A program made the position numbers and the translations under genes. The notes beneath the pieces were generated by a model, which saw only the letters and a program-made list of their open reading frames with translations, was not told the DNA's origin and searched no databases. Shown in pieces: positions 17,392-25,476 of a stretch of 50,840 bases of DNA; position 1 is the stretch's first letter, and every line of letters starts with the position of its first letter. Source of the stretch: Acidobacteriota bacterium. Lineage in GTDB: Bacteria > Acidobacteriota > Vicinamibacteria > Marinacidobacterales > Marinacidobacteraceae. The stretch lies in the NCBI GenBank assembly GCA_022820545.1, contig JAJEFG010000021.1:1-50840 (forward strand). Reading direction: 5' to 3'.

Positions 17392-17898
17392 TCAGTCTTC
17401 GGCTTCGAGTTCGTCGGAGGCGGCTTCGGCGGCGGCGGCCTTGGCGCGGCGCCAGGCGGTGATCCTGTCGGCGACCTCCGGATCGCTGAGCGCCACGATC
17501 TGCGCCGCGAAGTGGGCGGCGTTCTGGGCGCCGGCCTTGCCGACCGCGACGGTGCCGACCGGGAACCCCGGGGGCATCTGGACGGTGGCGAGCAGGGCGT
17601 CGAGTCCGCTGAGGGACGCCGCCAGCGGAACGCCGATGACCGGCAGGATGGTCCGGGCGGCCATCGCCCCCGCGAGGTGGGCGGCCATCCCGGCGCCGGC
17701 GATGATCGCGACGACCCCGTTGTCGCGCGCGCTCTCCGCGAGCGCGGCCGCCCGGCCGGGCGTGCGATGGGCCGAATAGATTCCCATCCGGCAGGAAACA
17801 CCGAGCGACTGGAGGACCTTCTTGGCCTCCCGCATGACGTCGATGTCGGAGGGGCTGCCCATCACGATGAGGACTTTGGGGTTGCCGGTGGAAGTCAT
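17392..17898 (-). CDS. purE: N5-carboxyaminoimidazole ribonucleotide mutase
   Basis: Class I PurE, which converts N5-CAIR to CAIR in purine synthesis. 168 residues with the family motifs [10 protein letters not shown] near 13-22, YSAHRTP near 41-47, [15 protein letters not shown], and the [20 protein letters not shown] segment. The C-terminus carries an Ala/Glu-rich extension (about 20 residues). It follows purD by 8 bases on the same strand, forming an rpsU-purD-purE unit. A purK partner is not in the window. Confidence 0.96.
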   Translation of the reverse strand: MTSTGNPKVLIVMGSPSDIDVMREAKKVLQSLGVSCRMGIYSAHRTPGRAAALAESARDNGVVAIIAGAGMAAHLAGAMAARTILPVIGVPLAASLSGLDALLATVQMPPGFPVGTVAVGKAGAQNAAHFAAQIVALSDPEVADRITAWRRAKAAAAEAASDELEAED

Positions 17899-17906
17899 GT
17901 TCTCTC

Positions 17907-19175
17907 CTAGAGTGCGGTGACGGCGATATCCGTGCGGAACGCCTTTTTTTCCCAGGTGATCGAATCGGCGCAGCGGTAGGCTGCGCTCCGCGCGCCCGCC
18001 CAGTCGGCGCCGAGTCCGGTGACCGCGATCACGCGGCCTCCGGCGGTCTCGATCCCGTCCCCGCCGGCGCGGGTGCCGGCGTGGAAGACGAAGGCATCGC
18101 CGGTTTCCACGGCGTCCGGAAGCCCCTCGATGGGGACGCCTTTCCGGTACGCCCCGGGATACCCGTCCGAGGCCAGGATCACGGTGACGGCGCGCTCGGG
18201 CCGGAATCGGACCTCTTCCTCCGGAAGGTTGCCGGTGGCGGCCCCGAAGAAGAGCGGCAGCAGGTCGCAGTCCAGCCGCGGCATCAGGGTCTGCGCCTCC
18301 GGGTCGCCGAACCGGACGTTGAACTCGAGCACCCTGGGCCCGTCCGCGGTCAGCATCAGGCCGGCGTAGAGCACGCCCCGGTACTCGCGTCCTTCGGCGC
18401 GGAGGCCAGCGATCGTGGGCTCCACGATCTCGCGGCGCACGCGGTCCATGGTCGCCTCGGTGTCCCCAAGGCCCGGGCTCAGGCTCCCCATTCCCCCGGT
18501 GTTGGGCCCCTCGTCGTTCTCGAAGCGCCGCTTGTAGTCCTGGGCGGTCCCGCAGGCGACCACCCGGGTCCCGTCGCTGATCGCGAAGACGCTCAGCTCC
18601 GGTCCACTCAGCCGTTCCTCGATGACCACCGCACTCCCGGCGTCGCCGAGGCTGCCTTCGAGCAACCGGGTGGCGTCCCGCTCGGCGGAGTCCAGATCTC
18701 CCGGCAGGAACACGCCCTTGCCGGCGGCGAGCCCGCTCGCCTTGATGACCGGCTGCTCGCCATAGTCCCCGGACCGCAGCGCCCGGCGCGCCGCCTCCGC
18801 GTCCCGGACCACGGTGTGGCGGGCCGTGGGAATCCCGCGCCGGCCCATGAAGTCCTTGGCGAACTCCTTCGAGGCCTCGAGCAGCGCGGCGCTCTGGCGC
18901 GGCCCGAAGCAGGGGATGTTCCGCTCGGCCAGCCGGTCGGCCAGCCCCGCCGCGAGCGGCGCCTCCGGCCCGGCCACCACCAGGTCCACACCTTCGCCGG
19001 CCGCGAGGTCGGTCAACCCGCCCACGTCCTCCGCGCCGACCGGCGCGAGGCGGGCCAGCCGGCCCATCCCGGGATTCCCGGGCGCCGCGATCAGGTCCTC
19101 GAGTTCAGGACTCCGCGAGATCGCCCACGCCAGCGCATGTTCGCGTCCGCCGCTACCGACCAGCAGAACCCGCAT
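17907..19175 (-). CDS. purD: Phosphoribosylamine-glycine ligase
   Basis: GAR synthetase (ATP-grasp): phosphoribosylamine + glycine + ATP to GAR, the second step of purine synthesis. 422 residues, normal length. The start MRVLLVGSGGREHALAW is canonical. ATP-grasp signatures include the DYKRRFENDEGPNTGGMGS segment and the metal-binding EFNVRFGDPEAQ. It begins 18 bases after the rpsU stop and is followed by purE, so ribosomal protein S21 and two purine genes share one transcript. Confidence 0.97.
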   Translation of the reverse strand: MRVLLVGSGGREHALAWAISRSPELEDLIAAPGNPGMGRLARLAPVGAEDVGGLTDLAAGEGVDLVVAGPEAPLAAGLADRLAERNIPCFGPRQSAALLEASKEFAKDFMGRRGIPTARHTVVRDAEAARRALRSGDYGEQPVIKASGLAAGKGVFLPGDLDSAERDATRLLEGSLGDAGSAVVIEERLSGPELSVFAISDGTRVVACGTAQDYKRRFENDEGPNTGGMGSLSPGLGDTEATMDRVRREIVEPTIAGLRAEGREYRGVLYAGLMLTADGPRVLEFNVRFGDPEAQTLMPRLDCDLLPLFFGAATGNLPEEEVRFRPERAVTVILASDGYPGAYRKGVPIEGLPDAVETGDAFVFHAGTRAGGDGIETAGGRVIAVTGLGADWAGARSAAYRCADSITWEKKAFRTDIAVTAL

Positions 19176-19193
19176 GGTCGGTGTTCCGGCTGC

Positions 19194-19388
19194 TTACCGG
19201 GTACGACGCCGGCGCTTGCGGGCCCGCTTGCGCGCGGCTGCCCGCTTGGCGCGCAGCTTGTCGCCGGGCTTCACATAGAAGGAATGGCGCTTGATTTCCT
19301 TGATGATGTCCTCGGCCTGGACCCGCCGCTTGAAGCGGCGGAGGGCCACATCGATCGTTTCGCCTTCCTGGACGACGATTTCCGCCAA
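19194..19388 (-). CDS. rpsU: 30S ribosomal protein bS21
   Basis: 64 residues: VVQEGETIDVALRRFKR at the N-terminus and a very basic tail (AAARKRARKRRRRTR), as in bS21. The RRFKR block and the HSFYVKPGDK segment are typical. It is the first gene of the rpsU-purD-purE unit. A TTGACA/TAGCGT promoter and a GC hairpin with a T-run lie in its leader (19436-19500). Confidence 0.96.
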   Translation of the reverse strand: MAEIVVQEGETIDVALRRFKRRVQAEDIIKEIKRHSFYVKPGDKLRAKRAAARKRARKRRRRTR

Positions 19389-19435
19389 GTGATCCTCGGT
19401 TGTGACTGCCGGTGTGTCTGCTCTATCGAATTGGG

Positions 19436-19460
19436 AAAACCCGGGCGCTTCCGGCCCGGG
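19436..19460 (-). terminator. Hairpin with T-run in the rpsU leader (terminator or attenuator)
   Basis: On the minus strand CCCGGGC (19460-19454), loop CGGAAGC, GCCCGGG (19446-19440), then TTTT. This has rho-independent form. It stands 47 bases before the rpsU start and downstream of the predicted rpsU promoter, so besides ending the upstream M20 transcript it could attenuate rpsU. Confidence 0.65.
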
Positions 19461-19471
19461 GAGAAGCGGGA

Positions 19472-19500
19472 ACGCTAGTCCCCGCCGCCCCCCGTGTCAA
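19472..19500 (-). promoter_or_regulatory. Predicted sigma-70-type promoter for rpsU-purD-purE
   Basis: On the minus strand TTGACA (19500-19495), a 17-base spacer, then TAGCGT (19477-19472). The -35 is perfect and the -10 weak (3/6). The two boxes sit in a GC-rich inverted repeat, CCCCGCCGCC/GGCGGCGGGG (about 19480-19512). Confidence 0.55.
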
Positions 19501-19538
19501 GGAGGCGGCGGGGTCGAGGAGGCGCCTTCGGGTCAGAG

Positions 19539-21194
19539 CTACTCGTCCAGGAGTCCGGCGTAGGAATAGAGCACGGTCGCCACCGACTTCTCGCCGCCGA
19601 TCATGCCGTAGACCTCGCCCGCTCCCTCGATCACCCAGAACTCGTTCGCGGCATGGGCGCCGCCGCCGTGTCCGACGGCTCCACCCACGATGGGCATCGC
19701 GAGGTCGGTTCCGTCCGCGAAGTCTCCGTCGCGGCCGCTGAAGAGATAGGCCGGCCAGTAACCGCCGCCCAGGATGGAATCCTCCGCGACCGGCTCCCGG
19801 TAGCGGACCCCGAAGATGGAGAACATCTCCCGCACCGAGTCCGCGAGCGCGTTGTCGTAGTTGCTCTTCGACCAGGGCACGTCCCCGATGATCGTCATCT
19901 CGACGTCCTCGTAGCCCTGCTCGTCGAGGTAGTCGCGGATCTTCTGGACCATCTCGAGCCCGTCCATGTTCGGGACGTAGCGCATGTTGTGCTTCGAGGT
20001 GACCCGGTTCGGCAGGATGGCGCCCGCGCCGCCGGGATACATGTTGCCGGACCAGATGCCGTCCATGTTGAAGGAGATGCCGTAGCGGGCGTTCATCAGG
20101 TGCTCGAGCGGATCGTCGGTCATGAAGCGCGCCACCCCGATGTTCTCGGCGGCGATGGCGAGGTCGAGGTTCTCTGCGGAACTGCGGAACATCGCGTCTT
20201 CCGCCGGGGACAGCGGCTCGGCGCCGTCGTAGAAGCCGGGCACCAGGACCCGGTTCCCGTCGTCCGTGATCAGCGAGTCGAGCATCTTCATGTGCCGCAG
20301 CACCGGGGAATCGGTCGAGCGCTTGTGGATGCCGTGGATGTTCGACGCCACCGGTCCGCGTCCCCAGCTCTCACCGCTGGTGGTCAGCTCGATGTAGACG
20401 CAGCCCTCGGAACCTCCGGAGAAACCCGCCGCCCCGCTCCGCGCCTGCCGGCCGGTCCGGTACATCGCGTCGGCGTGCCGGAAGAGTTCCGGGTTCTCGC
20501 GGACGAACTGCCGGAGGCCGATGGACATCCGCTCCTCGTCCCCTTCGGCGATGAAGATCAGGTTCACCGGCATGGACCCCGTCACCTCGTAGATCGAGTG
20601 CATCCCGTTCCACATGGTCATCTGCGGACCCTTGGAGTTCGTGGTGCCGCGCCCGATCATCACCTTCTTGAAGGGGCCGAACTCGGTGAACTCGCCGTCG
20701 AACGGCGGGAAGACCCAGGCCTCCGGCTGGGTGATCGGCATCGTGTCGTACATCCAGTAGATGAGCAGGGTCTGTTCCTTGCCGTAGTCGCAGTCGGCGT
20801 ACACCACGGGGTTGCCGGGCTGCCCCCACTCGGTCATCGGGACCTCGTACACCTGCGAGTGCTGGCAGCCGAGCTGGTCGAAGAAGCCCTTCACCATCTG
20901 GGCGGATTCCGGGATGCCCTCGCCCGAGTTGGAGATGCTCGGCTGCTGGATCCAGCGGCGCAGGTTCATCACGTGCTCGTCGGCGTGCTCGTCGATGTGC
21001 TGGAACACGCGCTGGAGTTCCTCGGGGACCCGGGACATGTCCGGACTCAGCGTGGTGTCTCCCTGCGGGCGGATGCCGAGGTCCGCGGTGGTCGGAACCG
21101 GGTCCGCTCCCATGTCCGGCCCGCCGCCGCAGGCCGTCAGGAGGAGCCCCGCGAGAAGCAGCGGGAACAGCGTCAAGACTCTCCGGTTGCGCAT
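19539..21194 (-). CDS. M20-family peptidase-like lipoprotein
   Basis: 551 residues with a lipoprotein signal (LLLAGLLLTAC, Cys22), so probably anchored in the periplasm or outer membrane. The fold is M20/M28-type: the EGDEE pair near 217-221 and GHGGGAHAANEFWVIEG near the C-terminus are conserved. Two usual metal ligands are altered: the HxD motif reads M148-Y-D150 (WMYDTMP), and the bridging-Asp motif reads GRGTTN186SKG rather than GRGxxDxKG. Activity may therefore be changed or lost. ATG 21194 is chosen (GTG 21197 adjoins it) 9 bases after AAGGAG. A close paralogue lies at the right edge of the window. A TTGACA/TATGTT promoter lies upstream. Confidence 0.88.
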   Translation of the reverse strand: MRNRRVLTLFPLLLAGLLLTACGGGPDMGADPVPTTADLGIRPQGDTTLSPDMSRVPEELQRVFQHIDEHADEHVMNLRRWIQQPSISNSGEGIPESAQMVKGFFDQLGCQHSQVYEVPMTEWGQPGNPVVYADCDYGKEQTLLIYWMYDTMPITQPEAWVFPPFDGEFTEFGPFKKVMIGRGTTNSKGPQMTMWNGMHSIYEVTGSMPVNLIFIAEGDEERMSIGLRQFVRENPELFRHADAMYRTGRQARSGAAGFSGGSEGCVYIELTTSGESWGRGPVASNIHGIHKRSTDSPVLRHMKMLDSLITDDGNRVLVPGFYDGAEPLSPAEDAMFRSSAENLDLAIAAENIGVARFMTDDPLEHLMNARYGISFNMDGIWSGNMYPGGAGAILPNRVTSKHNMRYVPNMDGLEMVQKIRDYLDEQGYEDVEMTIIGDVPWSKSNYDNALADSVREMFSIFGVRYREPVAEDSILGGGYWPAYLFSGRDGDFADGTDLAMPIVGGAVGHGGGAHAANEFWVIEGAGEVYGMIGGEKSVATVLYSYAGLLDE

Positions 21195-21259
21195 CACCTT
21201 CGTCTCCTTCGCCGTCGCCGGGGGGAGCCGGGGGAGGGCGCCGCCGGGACAGCATTCGG

Positions 21260-21289
21260 AACATACGCGCCCGGCTCGGGCACTGTCAA
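21260..21289 (-). promoter_or_regulatory. Predicted promoter of the M20 lipoprotein gene
   Basis: On the minus strand TTGACA (21289-21284), an 18-base spacer, TATGTT (21265-21260). The -35 is perfect and the -10 is 4/6. The -35 overlaps the stop codon of the upstream phosphate acetyltransferase gene. The expected start point is about 21253, giving a leader of about 58 bases with its own ribosome site. Confidence 0.6.
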
Positions 21290-22275
21290 AGGGTTGCTCC
21301 TGGCCGTGACGCCTGTTTTCGCGCGGCCCGCGCGGTCAGCCGCGCCAGCCGGATGATGTCCGGGACGCTCGCTCCCCGGGAGAGATCGTTCACCGGGGCC
21401 GCGAGTCCCTGGAGGACCGGCCCCGTCGCCGTGGCCCCGGCGAGGCGTTCGACCAGCTTGTAGGCGATGTTCCCGGAGGCGAGGTCGGGGAAGATGAGCA
21501 CGTTCGCCCGTCCCGCGACCGGACTCTCCGGCGCCTTGCTCTCCCCGACGGCCGGGACGAGCGCCGCGTCCACCTGGAGCTCCCCGTCCACGGCGAGCTC
21601 GGGACGAAGTTCCCGAACCCGCTGCGCCGCGTCCGCCATCCGCCGCGCGTCCGCGTGGTCGGCGCTGCCCCTGGTGGAAAACGAAAGGAAGGCGATCCGG
21701 GGCTCGAGGTCGAGCAGGTCCCGCGCCGTCTCGGCGGACAGGAGTGCGATCTCGACAAGCTCCTCGAGACTGGGCCGGGGGATCACGGCGCCGTCCGCAA
21801 ACAGGAGCGGAGACCGGCCGTCCGGAAACTCCATCACGAAGGCGCCGGAAACGCGGGAGACCCCGGGCCGGATGCCGACAGCCAGCAGACCGGCGCGGAT
21901 CACGTCCGCGGTCGTGGTGGCGGCCCCCGCCACCGAACCGTCCGCCTCTCCGGCGGCGACGAGCAGGTTGGCGAGGACCAGGGGGTCGCGGGCGGTCTCG
22001 AGCGCCTCGCTCCGCGTCATCCCGCGAGCCCGCCGCTTCGTCCAGAGCAGCTCGGCGGCCTGCTCGAGCGGCGCTCCGCGGGGCTCTACCGTCCGGACAG
22101 CCCGCGGGGACCGGGACCCCGGAGGCCCGACCAGCAGCGGCTCCAGTTCCGGGTCGTCCCGAAGCGCCTGTACCGCCTCCGCGACACGCCGGTCTCCCGA
22201 TTCCGGGAATACGATCCGCGGCCGCCGCGGTACTTTCTCCACAGGCTGCTCAACGGGATAGGATACCGAGCCCAA
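21286..22275 (-). CDS. pta: Phosphate acyltransferase (acetyl/butyryl) Pta-like
   Basis: 329 residues of the PTA_PTB family: acetyl-CoA + phosphate to acetyl-phosphate + CoA. Characteristic blocks are [12 protein letters not shown] near the N-terminus, [42 protein letters not shown], the [10 protein letters not shown] segment, and [17 protein letters not shown]. No acetate kinase gene is in the window. The start is uncertain: TTG 22275 is the longest option, and GTG twelve codons in is also possible. It diverges from the STAS gene. Confidence 0.88.
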   Translation of the reverse strand: MGSVSYPVEQPVEKVPRRPRIVFPESGDRRVAEAVQALRDDPELEPLLVGPPGSRSPRAVRTVEPRGAPLEQAAELLWTKRRARGMTRSEALETARDPLVLANLLVAAGEADGSVAGAATTTADVIRAGLLAVGIRPGVSRVSGAFVMEFPDGRSPLLFADGAVIPRPSLEELVEIALLSAETARDLLDLEPRIAFLSFSTRGSADHADARRMADAAQRVRELRPELAVDGELQVDAALVPAVGESKAPESPVAGRANVLIFPDLASGNIAYKLVERLAGATATGPVLQGLAAPVNDLSRGASVPDIIRLARLTARAARKQASRPGATL

Positions 22276-22466
22276 GCGGCGCCCGGATTCTCGGGACCCG
22301 AAACCCCGGAAGCGGGGACCTACCAGGGTCTCGAAGCGGGCGTCAAAACGGTTTCCGCGGCAAGAGCAGGTTTCGGCCGGACAACGGCCCCTGCGCGCCC
22401 GCGTGGCGCCGTCCCCAACTCCGGGGACTGCGGAGACCCAGACATCCCGGGAGAGGGAGGACGCAA

Positions 22467-22802
22467 ATGGAGATAACGGAACGTAGCGTAGGCAGTGTCA
22501 CCGTGCTGGATCTGGACGGAAAGATCCTGCTCGGTGAAGGCGATGAAGTTCTCAGGCACACGGTGCGCAGTCTGATCGCGGGCGGAACCCGCAAGCTCCT
22601 GCTGAATCTGGCGGCCGTTCCCCATGTGGACAGCGCCGGGCTCGGCGAGCTGGTCCGCTGCCACACGCGCATGGTGCAGGCCGGGGGAAGCGTCAAGCTG
22701 CTCAACCTGACGGCCCGGATGCAGGACCTGCTTTCGATCACGAAGCTGGCCACCGTATTCGAGTCCTTCGAGTCGGAAGACTCCGCAGTCGCGAGCTTCT
22801 GA
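22467..22802 (+). CDS. Anti-sigma factor antagonist (STAS domain)
   Basis: 111 residues, a complete single STAS domain. [16 protein letters not shown] carries the serine that partner-switching kinases phosphorylate in SpoIIAA/RsbV-type proteins, and [15 protein letters not shown] is the usual following helix. ATG 22467 sits 6 bases after GAGGGAGG. No anti-sigma kinase or phosphatase gene is adjacent, so its partner is elsewhere in the genome. Confidence 0.92.
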   Translation: MEITERSVGSVTVLDLDGKILLGEGDEVLRHTVRSLIAGGTRKLLLNLAAVPHVDSAGLGELVRCHTRMVQAGGSVKLLNLTARMQDLLSITKLATVFESFESEDSAVASF

Positions 22803-23108
22803 GGGAGGCGCGGAAGGCCCCGGCGCGCGTGGAGAGACGGTCGATTTCCATCGCCGTTTGTTCCTGAATCGCGCCTGAAGGGGCCGGTCCGCACTCCGGC
22901 TCGCTGTGCGTTGCCCCTCGGGGCGGCGCGCTCGCGGAAGGGATCGGATTCGGGTGAAGGCAAGCCTGCGACGCCAGATCGCTCTCGGGCGAGTTGCGCC
23001 TGAGACTCGTCCCACCGGCTCCCGCCGGGGGACTGACCGCCGCCGAATGCACTGATCCCCTCCGCGCCCAACCAAGTCCCGCCCCGCGGGCGGGCGCGAA
23101 GGAGAACC
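22803..23108. other. Intergenic region upstream of the Arg/Gly-tail gene
   Basis: About 305 bases. It contains several short GC hairpins (for example GCCCC/GGGGC near 22912-22924 and CCGGCTCCCGCCGG near 23015-23028) and an AAGGAGAA ribosome site for the next gene. No known riboswitch class or promoter could be recognised. Confidence 0.3.
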
Positions 23109-23909
23109 ATGGCGATTTCCATAGCCAACGAAAAGGCCGGGAAGGGGCCCTCGCAGAAGGCCCCGCCGGCCCCCAAGCCGGATGTCGAGAAGATCATGTC
23201 CGACATCCGCCGCGTCGCCCGTGAGCGGGCGGAAGAAGGAAAGAAGAGCGAGCGCGAATTCAAGGCGGACGTGAAGAAGCGGATGCTGTTGCCGCTTGGT
23301 TCGCGCGGCTTCAGCGAGGAGTTCGCGGAGCGGATCCGTTCCCGCGACACCTCCCGCTGGAACATCCAGCTCTCGAAGAAGGCGTTTCGCGGGTCCCCGT
23401 TCGGCCTCGTGCGGATGGTGCGCTGGCTCCTGACGCCGCTCACCCGCCTGCTGGTCAACTTCAACCCGGCGGTGGAACAGGCGGCCCGCCAGGCCGAGAT
23501 CAACGAGTATCACCGCCGGCTCCTGTGGGCCACGAACCGGGATCTCGAGCTGACGCGTCTCGAGGTCAACCTGATCAAGTCGGAACTCCGCCGGCTCGGC
23601 GTGCATGCCGATTTCTCGTTCAGCGCCGGAGCCGGGAGTTCCGAGGCGGCGCAGCGGAGCGGCGGATCCGGAAGAGGACGGTCCGACAGCCGGGGCGGCC
23701 GTTCGGACCGGGGCCGTGGCGACCGGCGGCGAAGCGAAGGCGGCCGTTCGGATCGCGAGGGTGGCGGCCGCCGGGAACGGCAGGGGTCCGGTCAGGGATC
23801 CCGCCAGACGGGGGGAACGCCGCCGCGTCAGAACACGCGGCAGGGGTCCCGCCCGAGCCGCGGCGGAGGACGCCGGAGCGGGAATGGCGGCGCCTCGGGA
23901 GAGAAGTGA
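23109..23909 (+). CDS. Hypothetical protein with Arg/Gly/Ser-rich disordered tail
   Basis: 266 residues, family not recognised. Residues 15-180 are helical: a charged segment (KIMSDIRRVARERAEEGKK), a short amphipathic stretch (PFGLVRMVRWLLTPLTRLLV), and a coiled-coil-like helix (NEYHRRLLWATNRDLEL) of the kind seen in proteins next to polysaccharide glycosyltransferases. Residues about 180-266 are low complexity, full of Arg, Gly, Ser and Asp (GRGRSDSRGGRSDRGRGD), and strongly basic. A good AAGGAGAA site precedes ATG 23109. It abuts or overlaps the glycosyltransferase gene, so the two products probably work together; RNA binding by the tail is possible but unproven. Confidence 0.8.
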   Translation: MAISIANEKAGKGPSQKAPPAPKPDVEKIMSDIRRVARERAEEGKKSEREFKADVKKRMLLPLGSRGFSEEFAERIRSRDTSRWNIQLSKKAFRGSPFGLVRMVRWLLTPLTRLLVNFNPAVEQAARQAEINEYHRRLLWATNRDLELTRLEVNLIKSELRRLGVHADFSFSAGAGSSEAAQRSGGSGRGRSDSRGGRSDRGRGDRRRSEGGRSDREGGGRRERQGSGQGSRQTGGTPPRQNTRQGSRPSRGGGRRSGNGGASGEK

Positions 23910-23910
23910 G

Positions 23911-25473
23911 GTGCGGCTCGTTTTCGTAACTCCGCGGTTCGGGGCCGGAGACGCCACCCGGCCGGAGTTGCTCGCCGCGGAGTTGGCCGGCCGGGCGCCC
24001 GGCGGCTGGCGAACGACGGTGGTTACCACGACCGCGGCGGGAACATCGGAGGAGACGTTCCGGGAAGGAGAGTTCCAGGATCAGGGAGTCCGGGTGGTCC
24101 GTTTCCCGGCCGGGGACACACCCGGGGCGGAAACCCAGCGTCCGGCCCGCACCGGTCAACTGACCTCGCCCGGCCTGCTCCAGTACCTCCGGGATCGGCC
24201 GGGCGACTACGACCTGGTCGTGCTGTTCGGCTCGTCGTCCGTCTGTGCGGAAGCCGCGAAGCTGGACCCGGGACGAACGGTCCTGCTCCCCTTCACCGAC
24301 GAGGAGGCGGATTCCCCCCGAGAGTCGGGCATCTTCGAGCACCCCGCCGCCTTCGTCTTCGGCAGCGAAGCCGAGGAGATCCTGGTCCTGAAGCGCTACC
24401 AGGTGCACCGGCGCATGCGGGAGACCGTCGCGGGGACGCTCCTGCTGCCGCGTACCGCGGACGCGGCGGCCTTCCGGCGGCGCACCGGATTGACCGGGCC
24501 GTATCTGCTGGCGGCCGGACCGCTGGAGCCGGGCCGCGGCATCGAGGAACTGCTGCGGTTCTTCTCGACGTTCAAGGACCGCCATCCCGATACGGCGCTC
24601 GAACTCGTCCTGGTCGGGCCGGCGGCCCTCAAGATCCCGGACCGCCCGGACATCCGGGTCGTGGATCCGGCGGGCCCGCGGGAACGCCTCGACGCGGTGG
24701 GCGGCGCCGTCGTGGCCGTGATCCCCGAGCGCCTCGCTGCCTTCTCGACAACGGCGGCGGAGCCTTTCTCCCTGGGTGTCCCGATTCTGGTCAACGCTTC
24801 GGCGACGGAACTCGCCCGGGAGTGCCGCGCTTCCGGGGGTGGTCTCTACTACCAGAACTACGACGAGTTCGAGCTCATTCTCGAACTCGGCCTGCGGGAT
24901 CCGTCGCTGTTCCCGCGGATGGGGGCGGCCGGCCGCGAGTTCCTCGAGTCCCGCCACGACTGGGACTCGGTGCTGGCTCGCTACGACCGGGCGTTCCGCA
25001 GCTTCGCCCGTCCCTCGCGGGGCGCCGCCGGCCCGCTGCCTGCCGTCGAGGCGGTTTCCCCTCCGGAGCCACCAGCCGTCCCGAGCCCCGCGGACGCCGT
25101 CGAAACGGCGGGTCCCGAGGCTGCGGGAGAGGATTCGGCGGAGACCGACCCGGAGGCGGGCGCGGAAGTCGTGGTAGAGCCGGGCGAACCGGAGCCGGCC
25201 GTTCCCGAGCCGGAGATCGCTGCCGCGTCTCCCGAAGAGGCGATCGGGGAAGCCGCTGCGGACCCTCCTCCGGACGAGGCGTCCGACGACGTTCCCGAGA
25301 CGGAAGCGGCGCCGGAAACCGAACCGGAGCCCGAGGCCGCGGAGGAAGCGCCAGCCCCGTCCGCCGAAGCGGCGGAGCCCTCCGAACCCGTTGGCGCGGG
25401 CGAGGAGGATGAGGCCGATTCCGGCGAGGATTCGGACCTCCCCAGCTTCTTCCGCGGCTCGATCCGGGACTGA
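23911..25473 (+). CDS. GT-B glycosyltransferase with acidic C-terminal tail
   Basis: 520 residues from GTG 23911, giving the typical GT-B start MRLVFVTPRFG and lying just after the upstream stop behind GGGAGAGAAG; ATG 23884, nine codons earlier, is the alternative. Residues 1-385 match a GT4-like two-Rossmann fold: DYDLVVLFGSS, the LLAAGPLEPGRGIEELL segment, and the donor-site region SLGVPILVNASATELAREC. Residues about 390-510 are Pro/Glu/Ala/Asp-rich and almost without basic residues, ending in SFFRGSIRD. The acceptor is unknown; cell-surface polysaccharide or glycolipid synthesis is likely. The acidic tail contrasts with the basic tail of its coupled neighbour. Confidence 0.82.
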   Translation: MRLVFVTPRFGAGDATRPELLAAELAGRAPGGWRTTVVTTTAAGTSEETFREGEFQDQGVRVVRFPAGDTPGAETQRPARTGQLTSPGLLQYLRDRPGDYDLVVLFGSSSVCAEAAKLDPGRTVLLPFTDEEADSPRESGIFEHPAAFVFGSEAEEILVLKRYQVHRRMRETVAGTLLLPRTADAAAFRRRTGLTGPYLLAAGPLEPGRGIEELLRFFSTFKDRHPDTALELVLVGPAALKIPDRPDIRVVDPAGPRERLDAVGGAVVAVIPERLAAFSTTAAEPFSLGVPILVNASATELARECRASGGGLYYQNYDEFELILELGLRDPSLFPRMGAAGREFLESRHDWDSVLARYDRAFRSFARPSRGAAGPLPAVEAVSPPEPPAVPSPADAVETAGPEAAGEDSAETDPEAGAEVVVEPGEPEPAVPEPEIAAASPEEAIGEAAADPPPDEASDDVPETEAAPETEPEPEAAEEAPAPSAEAAEPSEPVGAGEEDEADSGEDSDLPSFFRGSIRD

Positions 25474-25476
25474 GTC

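Noticed and set aside
22803..23108. Riboswitch in the leader of the Arg/Gly-tail gene
   Set aside because: Some hairpins are present, but the conserved cores of c-di-GMP, cobalamin or glycine riboswitches could not be found.
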